The notes beneath the pieces were generated by a model. That model was not told where the DNA came from and made no database searches. It worked only from the letters and a program-made list of their open reading frames with translations. 64,000 nt of DNA from Aspergillus flavus (taxonomy: Eukaryota; Ascomycota; Eurotiomycetes; Eurotiales; Aspergillaceae), in assembly GCF_009017415.1 (NCBI RefSeq), contig NC_092409.1, positions 3,534,001 through 3,598,000 on the forward strand. Direction: 5' to 3'. Position numbers and translations under genes: made by a program. Below, piece by piece: positions 10,280-20,240 of this stretch (position 1 is its first letter; each line of letters starts with the position of its first letter).

Positions 10280-12022
10280 CTAACTATCAAACAGAAAATC
10301 CAGCCTCTTATTACCTTGATCACTAGTCGTCCCAAGATAGTGGGCCTTCTCCTCTGTCGTCATTGCATCCCATTTTGCGCGTTTCCACTTGTTTCTCCCC
10401 ACATAGTAGAGCTTTGCCAACACGTACGCCACAATAGTCGCTACGTTGATGGCAATCAGCTGCGAGTTTCCCCGGTGGTAGTATGGCTTGTCATCCTCGC
10501 GGTAAATATTGGAGGACGCAATCCCGGAAAGCTGAATGGTAATGTTATAGAGAGCCGCGCTGACAGCCCTCGTTCGCACCGCATTGCTCAGTCGGGAACA
10601 CCATCCGACTTGTGCAGCGTGGATGGACGGCCAGCCAAGCAGAACAAAGGTAACCGCATAGAGCCCCCAGTGGGATAGCGTACTAGCCGAGGTGTACAGA
10701 ACAATCAGGAGAGGAAGAGACCAGAGTTGGGTCAGGATTCCGAAGATGGAGATCTGTTTGAACCGTTCTGACAACTCGGTGATGATCAGCAGGTTGATTG
10801 CTGCGAAAACGGTAACCGGAATGCCCAGTAAAGTAGTTTGGAAGGTGCTGAACCCGATAGCCTTCAGCGACAAGCTGAGATATGTCTTTGGTGGCGAGGT
10901 AGGAATCTCGAACAGGATACCGATGATGTAGACTGGCCACAGATCATAGTCCTTGAGACTCTGCCAAAGCATTCTCAAGCTCAACGCCTGACGATTATGC
11001 ATATCTCCCTTTGATGGGTCATCACGCAGGACACGGTTGACAATGATCTTCTCTTCTCGCTCGGTGAAGTATCCCTTGGGATTCCACCATGTTGCTGTCT
11101 GCGTAGGCCCCGGGATGAGAAACAAGAAACTCAAGAATCCAATCACTATACTTATCAAGGCTTCGATAAGAAAGAGCCATCTCCATCCTTCGCGCCCTTG
11201 TACGCCACGCATGTGCAAGACACCGTAAGCGATGAACGAGGCGACCACTCCAGACATTGAGTCAACGAACCAAAACCAAGCCAACCGTACGGGCATCTCG
11301 GTTTTCTTATAGAAATATGAGAGGTACAGGATCGCGTCTGGAATGAAACCTCCCATGAAGAAACCAAGAAAGAACCGACAGGCAAAGAATCCTGCTCTGT
11401 TATGCATAAAGAACTGTCCACCGGATGCCAAACTCCATAGAATAATCTGAATGGGGATCCATCGGTCCGGGCCAATTCTCTTGCCGATCATTTGTGATGG
11501 AATCTCCGCAATCAAAAAGCCGATTCGATACATGTTCTGCGCGTTATTGTAGTCATTGGTGTTGATGTGCAGGTCCGGCAACAGATTATCGGCAGAAGCA
11601 TTTCCCAGGTTACCCCGATCAATATTGAGCGCAAAGAACATAACGAGGATCCAAAGAAAGATCTTCAAATCTGTTTTCCGGCGTACTGATCTCTCCTCGC
11701 GGTAGGTCCACCTCTCGGAAGGGTCAAATCGATGTAAATTCTCGTATTGTGGATGTGGCTGGTAATATTTGGCCAGGTTTGGATCATCAAACACACTCCT
11801 CGTAGTGGCAATAGCATCGAGGTCGACGGACTTTTTGTTGGCAAAGAAGATGGACAGGAAGGTACTGTACTCAGGCACATCTTCTGGCTCGACAAGATTG
11901 AGATGTGTTCCATCTTTCACCACTTCAGTGCTCTGGATATCCCCGGCCTTATGCGGGCTGGATTGGGGGCTTCCTGATTGATTTTTATCGTTCAAACGAC
12001 TCGAATCTGATGTAGTCGACAT
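10280..12022 (-). CDS. MFS permease of the anion:cation symporter family (Seo1/Dal5-like)
   Basis: A single uninterrupted frame of 580 residues, typical length for this family. About 120 hydrophilic N-terminal residues end in the first helix, IFLWILVMFFALNIDRGNLGNA, whose DRGN sequence is characteristic. Other family marks are EIPSQMIGKRIGPDRWIP, CRFFLGFFMGGFIPDAI and EGWRWLFLIEALIS; about 12 helices are visible. Relatives import allantoate, nicotinate, pantothenate, and, for the Seo1 branch, sulfur-containing or other organic anions across the plasma membrane. It is divergent from the PL26-like gene with 671 nt between start codons, and co-directional with the TauD-like gene. Context allows two cargoes: an acidic pectin oligosaccharide or a sulfonate. 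The lack of introns contrasts with its spliced neighbours. Confidence 0.9.
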   Translation of the reverse strand: MSTTSDSSRLNDKNQSGSPQSSPHKAGDIQSTEVVKDGTHLNLVEPEDVPEYSTFLSIFFANKKSVDLDAIATTRSVFDDPNLAKYYQPHPQYENLHRFDPSERWTYREERSVRRKTDLKIFLWILVMFFALNIDRGNLGNASADNLLPDLHINTNDYNNAQNMYRIGFLIAEIPSQMIGKRIGPDRWIPIQIILWSLASGGQFFMHNRAGFFACRFFLGFFMGGFIPDAILYLSYFYKKTEMPVRLAWFWFVDSMSGVVASFIAYGVLHMRGVQGREGWRWLFLIEALISIVIGFLSFLFLIPGPTQTATWWNPKGYFTEREEKIIVNRVLRDDPSKGDMHNRQALSLRMLWQSLKDYDLWPVYIIGILFEIPTSPPKTYLSLSLKAIGFSTFQTTLLGIPVTVFAAINLLIITELSERFKQISIFGILTQLWSLPLLIVLYTSASTLSHWGLYAVTFVLLGWPSIHAAQVGWCSRLSNAVRTRAVSAALYNITIQLSGIASSNIYREDDKPYYHRGNSQLIAINVATIVAYVLAKLYYVGRNKWKRAKWDAMTTEEKAHYLGTTSDQGNKRLDFLFDS

Positions 12023-12693
12023 CTTGGTGGTTTCCTTGAACCAAGATCAGCAGATACAGTCCCAAGAAAAACCAGTGCAAACGAAGGCTGGCTGGTCTAT
12101 CCCATTAGATCGACAGGGAACGTGTCGGCTATATAACATGGTTACTAGTTACCATAGTCTGTGATGCTTTTCCTCCATTGACCAAAGGCATTAAGAATGG
12201 AGTGCTCCCAGAGCTCGATGGTGCAATCGACAAATTGCTGTCCGGTAAGCCAGATGGTAATAGCATTGTACAGATCTAGCCCTGAGCGCTCATACAAAAA
12301 TGACAGGCAACGGATAATAACGAAGGATGGAAATCAAATGCGAGCTAAACAATGGCTAGGTGTAGGAAAATCGCGGTTAGGGCATTGCTCGTCATGTAAG
12401 TGCGTATGGCATCAGCGCTCACCAGATTGTTACCATAGCCTGACTCCTCCGCCTCGACGCTTAGTGCAAATAGGCTCTATGAATCAACCAGTAATTGTTA
12501 TTCGCAAAATTTCTTGATAAGCTTCGAATTTATGGTTGGTGGATAAATTGAACGCATTGGAACCCTCTTCTGACAATAAGTCGATGGCTCATCTAGAAGG
12601 CGAAAGGATAATATTCTTCAAATTGTGAACCACCCTAGACAACAACTGAAAGTGGCGGCCGCCCAGAGCTACATCCTAGCACGTTGCTTGAGA
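12023..12693. promoter_or_regulatory. Shared divergent promoter region, permease and PL26-like gene
   Basis: 671 nt separates two divergent start codons, so both promoters lie here and co-regulation is plausible. On the minus strand TTATATAG at about 12129-12136, some 110 nt upstream of the permease ATG, is a candidate TATA box. No coding signature. I cannot assign transcription factor sites. Confidence 0.45.
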
Positions 12694-15414
12694 ATGGTGT
12701 TCCATAATATGTCGACGAATAACAAGGCTGTTCAGCTCCAATGCCTTGAACGGCATTATATTAAGGATAACTCTAGTGCGACTTTTGGCGTCCCCTGGCC
12801 CCGTGGGAAGTATTGGCCTGACAGAACCGCCTTCACTTGTTCTAGTCATAGGAACAAATCCATCGCTTTGCAATCATGGGTAATCGCGTACTGGCCAGAT
12901 GGGTCAATCAAATGGACCGCGCATGCCTTTGCGGCCGATACCGACGTGGCTGACAGCTATTCCGTGGAAGCAATCCCGACGACACCTAAGCATCTCGAGC
13001 CTCTTAACGCAGGTATTTCAATAAAGCGGGATGCCTGTGCAGACTTCATAGAGGTTGACACTGGCAAGGTCCGCGTGGTCTTTCCAACTACCGGCTCAGA
13101 AATAATCAAAAGTATCGTCCTGGATAATGGGACCACAATCGGCCAAAATGGCCGGCTGATAGTGTTCTCAAAAACATCGCTTCTGACGGAGAAAGATACA
13201 TCAAGTAACCACCAATTTTTGAGCAGCATTGAAAGCATAAATATTGACCAGGAAGGCCCCATAAGGGCTCTATTGACTGTACGCGGAAGCCACCGTGCGG
13301 TTGATATTGACGGCCGTTCACGAGCATCATGGCTCCCTTTCAGTCTGCGATTCTATTTGTACTATAATTCAAATATCATCCAGATTGTCCATACAATCAC
13401 GTATGATGGAGACCCACAAACAAGCTTCATTGAGGGAATCGGTATCCAGTTTGATGTTCCGTTGAAAGATGAGCTGCCCTATAACCGGCACGTCCGTTTT
13501 GCAGGTGTTGGTGATGGCGTTTTTGGGGAGGCTGTTCAGGGTGTTACCGGTCTTCGCAGAGATCCAGGGTCAAGTGTCCGCACGGCTCAGGTTAATGGCG
13601 AGCCTCTTCCTCCTATGGATACCTGGCATGACGAGGTTGGAAAATATATGAAGTGGGTACCGTGCTGGAACGATTACAGTATCTCCCAACTATCGCCAGA
13701 CGGATATACTATGAAGAAAAGAACTGCAGCAGGACACAGCTGGGTCAATATTCCTGGCGGTACTCAAGCTGGCGGGCTTGCATACCTTGGTGGTGCAACT
13801 CGAGGAGGTTTAGGGCTGGGTATGCGTTATTTCTGGGAACGATACCCGACTGGCTTGGATATTCGACATGCCAACGAAGCCACTGGAGAAATCACGTTGT
13901 GGTTGTATAGTCCATCCGCACATGCAATGGATCTTCGCCCGTACCATGACGGACTGGGGCAAGAAACCTATGACGATGAGCTTGATGCCCTGCGTATCAC
14001 ATATGAAGATTGGGAACATGGGACAGGAACGCCTTATGGCATTGCACGGACGAATGAAATCTTTCTTTTTGCCTTTGACCATACTCCAACGTCTGCACAG
14101 CTAAGCAGTTCGGTACAGTATATGCGGAACCCACCCGTGGTGATTCCAGATCCTGAGTATATCCTACAAACAGGCGCATTAGGCACATTTTGGTCAAGGA
14201 GAGTCTCCACAGAGAATACCACACCTGCAGAAGCGGAAATTAACCGGAACCTTGACTTTCTTTTCGAATTTTACAAGAAACAGATATCTCAGCGCCGATG
14301 GTACGGCTTCTGGGATCATGGGGACATCATGCACACGTACGACGGAGACCGCCACGCCTGGTGCTATGATATAGGAGGCTATGCATGGGACAACTCCGAA
14401 CTCTCTCCTGACTTATTTTTCTGGCTATACTTCCTGCAGACGAGTAGGGAGGACGTATACCGCCTAGCTGAGGCCCTCACCAGGCACACAGGAGAGGTGG
14501 ACGTGTACCATATCGGGCCATGGAAAGGGCTTGGAACCCGACACGGAGTCCAGCACTGGAGCGATAGCTGCAAGCAAGCTCGCATATCGAATGCCCTGTA
14601 TAGATGGATCTTCTTCTACCTCACTGGAGGCGATGAACGCACTGGCGAGCTATTAGACGAGACCCTGCATGCACAAAAGACCTTCTTAGCTCTAGATCCA
14701 TACCGTAAGGTGAGACGGGATAAAGAATTTTATGAACCTACCGCTGGAGCTGTATCAATCTCTTTGGGAACCGACTGGTCAGCCTTTGCAGCATCATGGT
14801 TCATCGCCTGGGAGAGACGAGCACCTGGTTGGGAGGAGGCGAAAAGCAAGCTGTTCTCGTCTATGATGGGGATATCCCAACTTCACAATGGCTTCGTGAC
14901 TGGGATGGCTCTTTACAACACCCAAACTGGGCAAATCCATCCTCCGTCTCACGACTTGTCAAACCAAGGAGTCGTCCAAGTATCCCATCTTTCCGCCATG
15001 TTCGGCCTGTTTGAAATCTGTGCGGTGCTTATCGATTCCCTAGCAAATGATTTACCGGGGGGGTTCGAGAAAGCATGGCTGGATTATTGTCTCTATTTCA
15101 ATGCCACCGCAGAGGATCAGACACAACGGTACGGAGTAGGTTTTGGAAATCTGATATTGCGCCAGGGACATTCTCGTTTGACGGCATATGCGGCCAATAG
15201 CTTAGAAGACTTGGGCTTAGAGCAACGTTCCTGGAAGGAGTTTTATAATGGTGATGGCTATGCGCCGGATCTGCCATGGGTCAGCCGGTCGGTAACCGGA
15301 TGTCTCGTCCCTGTAAACGTTGAGGAAGCGAGCTGGATATCAACCAATCTTTCGTCGCTTTATGGTCTGGCGGCGATCCAGAATCTTGCTTTGGTAAGAA
15401 GAGCTTTATCGTAG
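12694..15414 (+). CDS. Exo-rhamnogalacturonan lyase-like protein (PcRGLX/YetA architecture, PL26-like)
   Basis: An intronless frame of 906 residues from the first in-frame ATG (12694); a second ATG at 12709 is an alternative. Three parts can be seen. The N-terminal beta domain starts with FGVPWPRGKYW and SIKWTAHAFAAD. The middle is a beta-sandwich (FSLRFYLYYNSNIIQIVHT). The C-terminal half is an alpha/alpha-toroid with many aromatic residues (RRWYGFWDHGDIMHTYDGD, WCYDIGGYAWDNSE, HGVQHWSDSCKQARIS). This order matches the PcRGLX/YetA-like family, whose Penicillium founder releases unsaturated GalA-Rha units from rhamnogalacturonan I. No signal peptide is visible, so an intracellular enzyme acting on imported oligosaccharide is inferred. 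It is divergent from the ACS permease; the GH28 enzyme lies about 5 kb away. I named the family from memory of its motifs, without a search. Confidence 0.8.
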   Translation: MVFHNMSTNNKAVQLQCLERHYIKDNSSATFGVPWPRGKYWPDRTAFTCSSHRNKSIALQSWVIAYWPDGSIKWTAHAFAADTDVADSYSVEAIPTTPKHLEPLNAGISIKRDACADFIEVDTGKVRVVFPTTGSEIIKSIVLDNGTTIGQNGRLIVFSKTSLLTEKDTSSNHQFLSSIESINIDQEGPIRALLTVRGSHRAVDIDGRSRASWLPFSLRFYLYYNSNIIQIVHTITYDGDPQTSFIEGIGIQFDVPLKDELPYNRHVRFAGVGDGVFGEAVQGVTGLRRDPGSSVRTAQVNGEPLPPMDTWHDEVGKYMKWVPCWNDYSISQLSPDGYTMKKRTAAGHSWVNIPGGTQAGGLAYLGGATRGGLGLGMRYFWERYPTGLDIRHANEATGEITLWLYSPSAHAMDLRPYHDGLGQETYDDELDALRITYEDWEHGTGTPYGIARTNEIFLFAFDHTPTSAQLSSSVQYMRNPPVVIPDPEYILQTGALGTFWSRRVSTENTTPAEAEINRNLDFLFEFYKKQISQRRWYGFWDHGDIMHTYDGDRHAWCYDIGGYAWDNSELSPDLFFWLYFLQTSREDVYRLAEALTRHTGEVDVYHIGPWKGLGTRHGVQHWSDSCKQARISNALYRWIFFYLTGGDERTGELLDETLHAQKTFLALDPYRKVRRDKEFYEPTAGAVSISLGTDWSAFAASWFIAWERRAPGWEEAKSKLFSSMMGISQLHNGFVTGMALYNTQTGQIHPPSHDLSNQGVVQVSHLSAMFGLFEICAVLIDSLANDLPGGFEKAWLDYCLYFNATAEDQTQRYGVGFGNLILRQGHSRLTAYAANSLEDLGLEQRSWKEFYNGDGYAPDLPWVSRSVTGCLVPVNVEEASWISTNLSSLYGLAAIQNLALVRRALS

Positions 15415-15649
15415 CGCTAATAGTTTTTGGCGCTTTGTAACGGTGGCGGTTGGCAAATTTATAGTCAGTAAATTTTTAATTTAAGGTTTTGAACTTTTTG
15501 ATTTTTCTTTTATAATTCAAATTTACAGGATTTATAATAATGTATATACCCAGTCTCTACGACCCGTTTACCATACCCAATGCCTTTTTACCCATAACGC
15601 CGAAACCAAGCCAAGTAACAGAATATAAACAAAAGATGTAGATGGAGTA

Positions 15650-16606
15650 TTAGTGCTCTCCACCATCACTACCACCAGAGGCCATTAATTGGAAACCCTT
15701 GACCAGACCCATGGCAGATCCCGCTGCAACACCGCCAACCAAGACCATTTGTAAACCACCTATGAGCCCGCGTCGAACATTGCGACTGCCCTTCCAACCG
15801 CTCACGAAACATGTCTTGCCATATCCAAACAAGAACAGCGCCACGACCATAGTAGCGATAGACCAACGCAGCGCAATGAAGGCATCATTCGGCCCAACGA
15901 AAAAATAGGGAAGTAACGGGATGAAGCCACCGATGAAATAGCCCAGGGCGATCGTCAAAGCGCAGATAAACGCGCGCGATCCGGAGGGTTCTTGAAGAGT
16001 ATGATGGAAGTTCATGAGGAAAGACGGGAGCATCGGGGAGGTCGAAAGATGTCTTGTGAGTTCGGAGACAAGGTGGGGAGGAAGGTCATAGGGAGCGAAG
16101 ATATCGGAGATTGTGTCAGTCACCCCGGCGGGATCCGTCATGGTTTGACTTTCAGTCTCCTTCAGTGTTGCGCGGTATGATTCCCTGCACAAACTTATTA
16201 GTGAAAGTGGTCTTTCAAGTCACGCTGGTTCTACTTACTCCTCGCTTTTTGCTCCCAGATACCCTCCTAGACCCATGGATATGGCACCCGCAATGAGTTC
16301 AGCCATTCCACCAAATACCACCACTTTTGTATCTCCCAATGCAGACAGTCCCGCAGTCAAAGCAAACGGCACCGTCATACCGTCGGAAAGACCGATAATG
16401 GCATCTGACACCAGTCGACCGTCAATGACTTTAGAGTCCGCTTTCTCCGTTTTTGGCCGACTGGGCTTTGCCTCCTCGGTTGAGGACTCGAGGTCGCTTG
16501 ACGAATCATTTCGAAGGGGCAGTTGGTATTCTTTCTCCAAGTCCGGCGAGAATTCCGAGACCGGGGAGTAGGTCGAGAGAAGGCCCCTGATGGAGGAAAT
16601 TGACAT
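15650..16606 (-). CDS. CCC1: CCC1/VIT1-family vacuolar iron(II)/manganese transporter
   Basis: Two exons (16239-16606, 15650-16184) with a 54 nt intron (GTAAGT, CACTAATAAG branch region, GCAG) encode 300 residues. After a Ser/Glu-rich cytosolic N-terminus comes VSDAIIGLSDGMTVPFALTAG, the hallmark first helix of CCC1/VIT1, then MAELIAGAISMGLGGYLGAKSE leading into the cytosolic metal-binding stretch rich in Glu (SEEESYRATLKETESQ). Three C-terminal helices follow (ALGYFIGGFIPLLPYFF and others). Role: export of Fe2+/Mn2+ from cytosol into the vacuole by H+ antiport. Its Aspergillus orthologue (cccA) is induced by iron excess through HapX. I did not identify a HapX site with confidence. A TATATAA lies about 110 nt upstream of the ATG (16713-16719). 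Confidence 0.93.
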
Positions 16607-17802
16607 GGTGGTATGGTGGTGTGCGACGACCTTGGAACACTAGGACTATGTACAGTCGTTACTTTCGAAAGAGTCAAGTGATGGCGGGAACACACTGACG
16701 GGAAGATGGGTTTATATAATTACGTAGGTAAAAATTCTCTGTTCCCAGTGGGTCGCACTATTATCTAGTGTCACAATGAAGCATGGACAAGAGAGGAAGC
16801 CGATAAAGAGCGAGAGAATCTGGTCAAATGAGAGTACCACGGGACATATACCCCAGTAACAAGCATTGGAGGTATGCTCCACTGGGAGTGGGAATTAGTA
16901 AATGCACAGTGCACATTTGATAAGAAATTGTGCCGACTGCCCCAGTGTCACCTGCCACAGAGCCTATTAAGGGAGAATGACCAACAACGTGCGTGAAGAG
17001 AAGAGGCGGTCATTTGCCTCAAATGAGGGGATCTCTTGGCACGTGGGGACGTGATTCGTCCAAATCCCCAGAAGACCGGGTGGGGTGCCTGGAAAGCTTC
17101 GACTAAGGCAACTATCCCACATCAGGTTTAGTATCCCCTTCGCAAGGGCCCATCCGACAAGTACCTCCAACCTATCATGTTGGAGTCATATCTAAACTCT
17201 GGATGCTGGCTGATCCACTGCAGAAGTATTAGTTGTCCGAGGGTAGCACAGCACAATGGATTCCGACGTGATACGGAACTTGTCCTTGCATCCCGCATGT
17301 CCATCATTGCAGTTTCTACTTACTAGTCCGATGGAGTACTGAGTTCTCGCAACATACTCAATCGATCATGAAGAATTCCAGAGCCACACATTACAATTAT
17401 TAACGCGGTGGCACCCCACTAAATATACTTACTAGTTCGATAGTGCTCGTTTTCGACGCAAGGGCCCGTCCGCTCTATCCCGTTTCTCGCAACTCCTCGC
17501 GCGACCTCCGGAGACCTCCGTAGCACTCTTCTGCTTGATCAACAGACATATTGCGGTGATGTCTCACATGGCTTGGACTGGCTGCAGCTGGTCTTCACCG
17601 ATGATTCCTCATACCGAGAATCCTGTTGGAAATTGATTCTGACGATGAAAGGTGGATCGTCCTTCTTTGCTCTGGAATGTGACTCCCCACAGGTATGACG
17701 CGACTAAATACCATGCGGTATGGGAATAAATATCGCGCGTCGAGCCCTGCGATAGGGCTCGCAGTGTCGAGAAACGAATGACGAGAGATACAAGAACGGA
17801 AG
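16607..17802. other. Divergent intergenic region, CCC1 and phosphoesterase promoters
   Basis: About 1.2 kb between two divergent genes; both promoters lie here. The CCC1-side TATATAA is at 16713-16719. No coding signature, tRNA or repeat stands out. Confidence 0.5.
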
Positions 17803-19464
17803 ATGCAGTGGACTTGGGCCTTGATTACAGCACTAGCAACAGCTACTTCAGCCTTACCTCATGAAGCCCGCAAAGATGTCTGGGGCCAGCTTCGGTCAAA
17901 CGTGAGTTGACCATCACTGTCACCATGACTAAACGAAGATTAATATTATTAGATCAAACATGTAGTTTACTTGATGATGGAGAACCATTCTTTTTCCAAC
18001 ATCGCCGGATATTGGGACTTTCATCCGGAGATTGACAACTTGCGCAATCGAAAATACTGCAACGAATATACTAACCCCAACTGGACAGTTTGGGGCGAAC
18101 CTCTCGATATATGTGCCGGGCCCTACGAGACGGAAGTGCCATTGGAAGACCCAGATCACGAGTTCGCCGGGGTGACCTATCAAATCTACCGAAAATGGAA
18201 TGTAACAAATGACGACGTCCCCAACATGGGGGGCTTTATCGAACGCCAGTCAGAGAAATACCAGGCTACCCCAGGAGAATCGGCGTTTGTCATCAAGGCA
18301 TACGATGAGAAGAAATCCTCGACGCTTGCAGAGATTGCCCAGAATTTCGCGTTCTGGGATTCCTATGTGAGGATATTGCGCAACCTAGAGACAATGATAG
18401 ACGTGACTGACGGAACAGTTTGCGGAACACCCTGGACCTACCAATCCGAACCGTCAATTTGCTACGTCGGGCTCGACTTGTGGATTCGTGGATAATGCAG
18501 GCCAAGCCGCAGGGTTCTTCAATAACGTAACGGGAACGACCTGTGCGACGTCAATCTTCGAAGCGCTTAGCAACAAGAACATTAGTTGGAAAAATGTAAA
18601 CCGGTCCACTATCTTCGGGTCTCCAATAGCTAATGCTGGTTCAGTATTACGAAACGGATATTATCGATGGATGGATGTACAAGGTAAGAAAATGCCATCT
18701 ACTGTACTGTACAAACACCAGCTAACAGTCCATAGTGGGTTCAAGACAATGCGATAGACAATCTAGCCCACGCCAGTGACTTCTACCGTGATCTTGAGGA
18801 GGGCACATTGCCCACATTCTCCTACATCAACCCCGAATGCTGCACCATAGATTCGATGCATCCGAAGAGCAACATGGCAGCTGGTGAACAAATGATCAAG
18901 CACCTATACGATGCTGTCCGGAGATCTAAGTATTGGGATAATGTGTACGACTCAATTCTAGGCGTAGCTTCGAACTTGATAACTGACTCACTGTGCAGCC
19001 TGATCATCATTAACTTCGATGAGCACGGAGGCTTTGCAGACTATGTACCGCCACCTGTCAACGTTCCCCGGCCTGAAGATGGCATCGCGTTCGACGGAGA
19101 ATCAGAAGGCCGCCCGGTTACATATGACTTCACTCGTCTTGGTGTGCGCGTTCCTGCGTTCATTATCTCGCCATACATCGAACCAAACACCCTCATTCAC
19201 AACGACGGCACCAACTACGCCAACAACTCCGCGTACACCCACACGTCCATGCTGCATTTCCTGCAGGAGCTCTGGGAACTGGAGGGGCTCAATAATCGCG
19301 TGCAGTGGGCCAAGACCTTTGAGCATGTCTTCTCGGACACCAAGCGCGAGGACACGCCGAAGACGCTCAGCACACCTATATGGTACGGCGACAGCTGGGA
19401 GCCCAAGCCCGAGCCGTTCTATCTGTTGAATCAGAACGAGGATTACTATGCCAACCGGCCATGA
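17803..19464 (+). CDS. Secreted phosphoesterase-family protein (acid phosphatase/phospholipase C-like)
   Basis: Five exons (17803-17901, 17953-18366, 18419-18683, 18746-18944, 18999-19464) encode 480 residues. Introns are 51, 52, 62 and 54 nt. The signal peptide is MQWTWALITALATATSALP. The PF04185-type domain starts with VVYLMMENHSFSNIAGY; then PGPTNPNRQFATSG, FSYINPECC and, near the end, LIIINFDEHGGFADYVPPP, the second metal/catalytic motif. Many Asn-X-Ser/Thr sequons agree with secretion. The family includes fungal non-specific acid phosphatases and bacterial phospholipases C; fungal members of this length are usually secreted or wall-bound phosphatases used in phosphate scavenging. The acceptor of intron 3 is ambiguous: with the strong GTAAGA donor at 18684, 18745 is the frame-keeping choice. 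The last intron is a multiple of three and stop-free, so retention would add 18 residues. Confidence 0.88.
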
Positions 19465-19749
19465 GATATGTTAAATGTATTCGCTTCATTTGTTTTCATA
19501 GACGTTTTTTCGTTCATGCATCGTATCATCATGCCCAAGAAATGATAGAATAGAAATGACCTGGAAACTAGCAAGAGCGAAGATCATAAAAGAGTAAAAT
19601 CATTCTGAGGCGATTTTCACCGAAGGACGGGTATCACAACAGAAAGCATGAACGAGATAAAATAACAAGAGATGTATAATTAAGCCAACAAACACCAGAA
19701 AGTATGCGAAACCCAACCACCACAGAAAAAGGTAAGGAAATCAATCACT

Positions 19750-20240
19750 TTACTTCGAGTACCTATCCATACCCGTTAGCAACCCCCCAAAAAAAGAATA
19801 GAAAAAGAAAGAAAAAAAAAGAATACATACCCCTTCCTCTTCTCAGCCTGCTGCACCTCAGCCGCCGGCTGCGTCATATTCCACAACCGACTCTTATAAG
19901 CCGGAAACGAAGTATGATTCCACATATTCACGAGAACACTATCCACCCATTAGCCCAAGAACCAAGTAAAACCAGAACCCTAGAATCTCCAGAAGAGAAG
20001 AGAAGGAGAGAGAGGGCAAAAAACAAACCTCTGAGTCCGATCCTGATAATCCTCATTATTTATCTCCTTCACCCCGACCTTCATGCCGTCCTTTGTCCAT
20101 AGGACATTCTTCTTCTCCATCTTGGACTTCGTGTTCCGGGTTACTTCTTGCACGATCGAATAAGTGATGTAGCCGATTACGGCGAGGATGGTGACGATGA
20201 CCACGAGGATGATGAGGGGGACGAGGCTGCCGCGGGACAT
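19750..20240 (-). CDS. Small single-pass membrane protein, unrecognised
   Basis: Three exons (20029-20240, 19831-19938, 19750-19762) encode 110 residues; introns are 90 and 67 nt with GTTTGT/TAG and GTATGT/TAG borders and a TGCTAAC branch site in the second. The last coding exon is only 13 nt. Residues about 6-28 form one hydrophobic helix (LVPLIILVVIVTILAVIGYI) right after MSRGS, followed by a basic stretch, so an N-out signal-anchor or tail facing the cytosol is likely. The rest contains MWNHTSFPAYKSRLWNMT, a tryptophan-rich conserved-looking segment. I do not recognise the family. The regular splicing, summed reading frame and chemically coherent product argue for a real gene. Confidence 0.65.

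Noticed and set aside
12957..14585. Several minus-strand frames of 60-100 codons opposite the PL26-like gene
   Set aside because: They mirror a long, clearly coding plus-strand frame and show no protein character.
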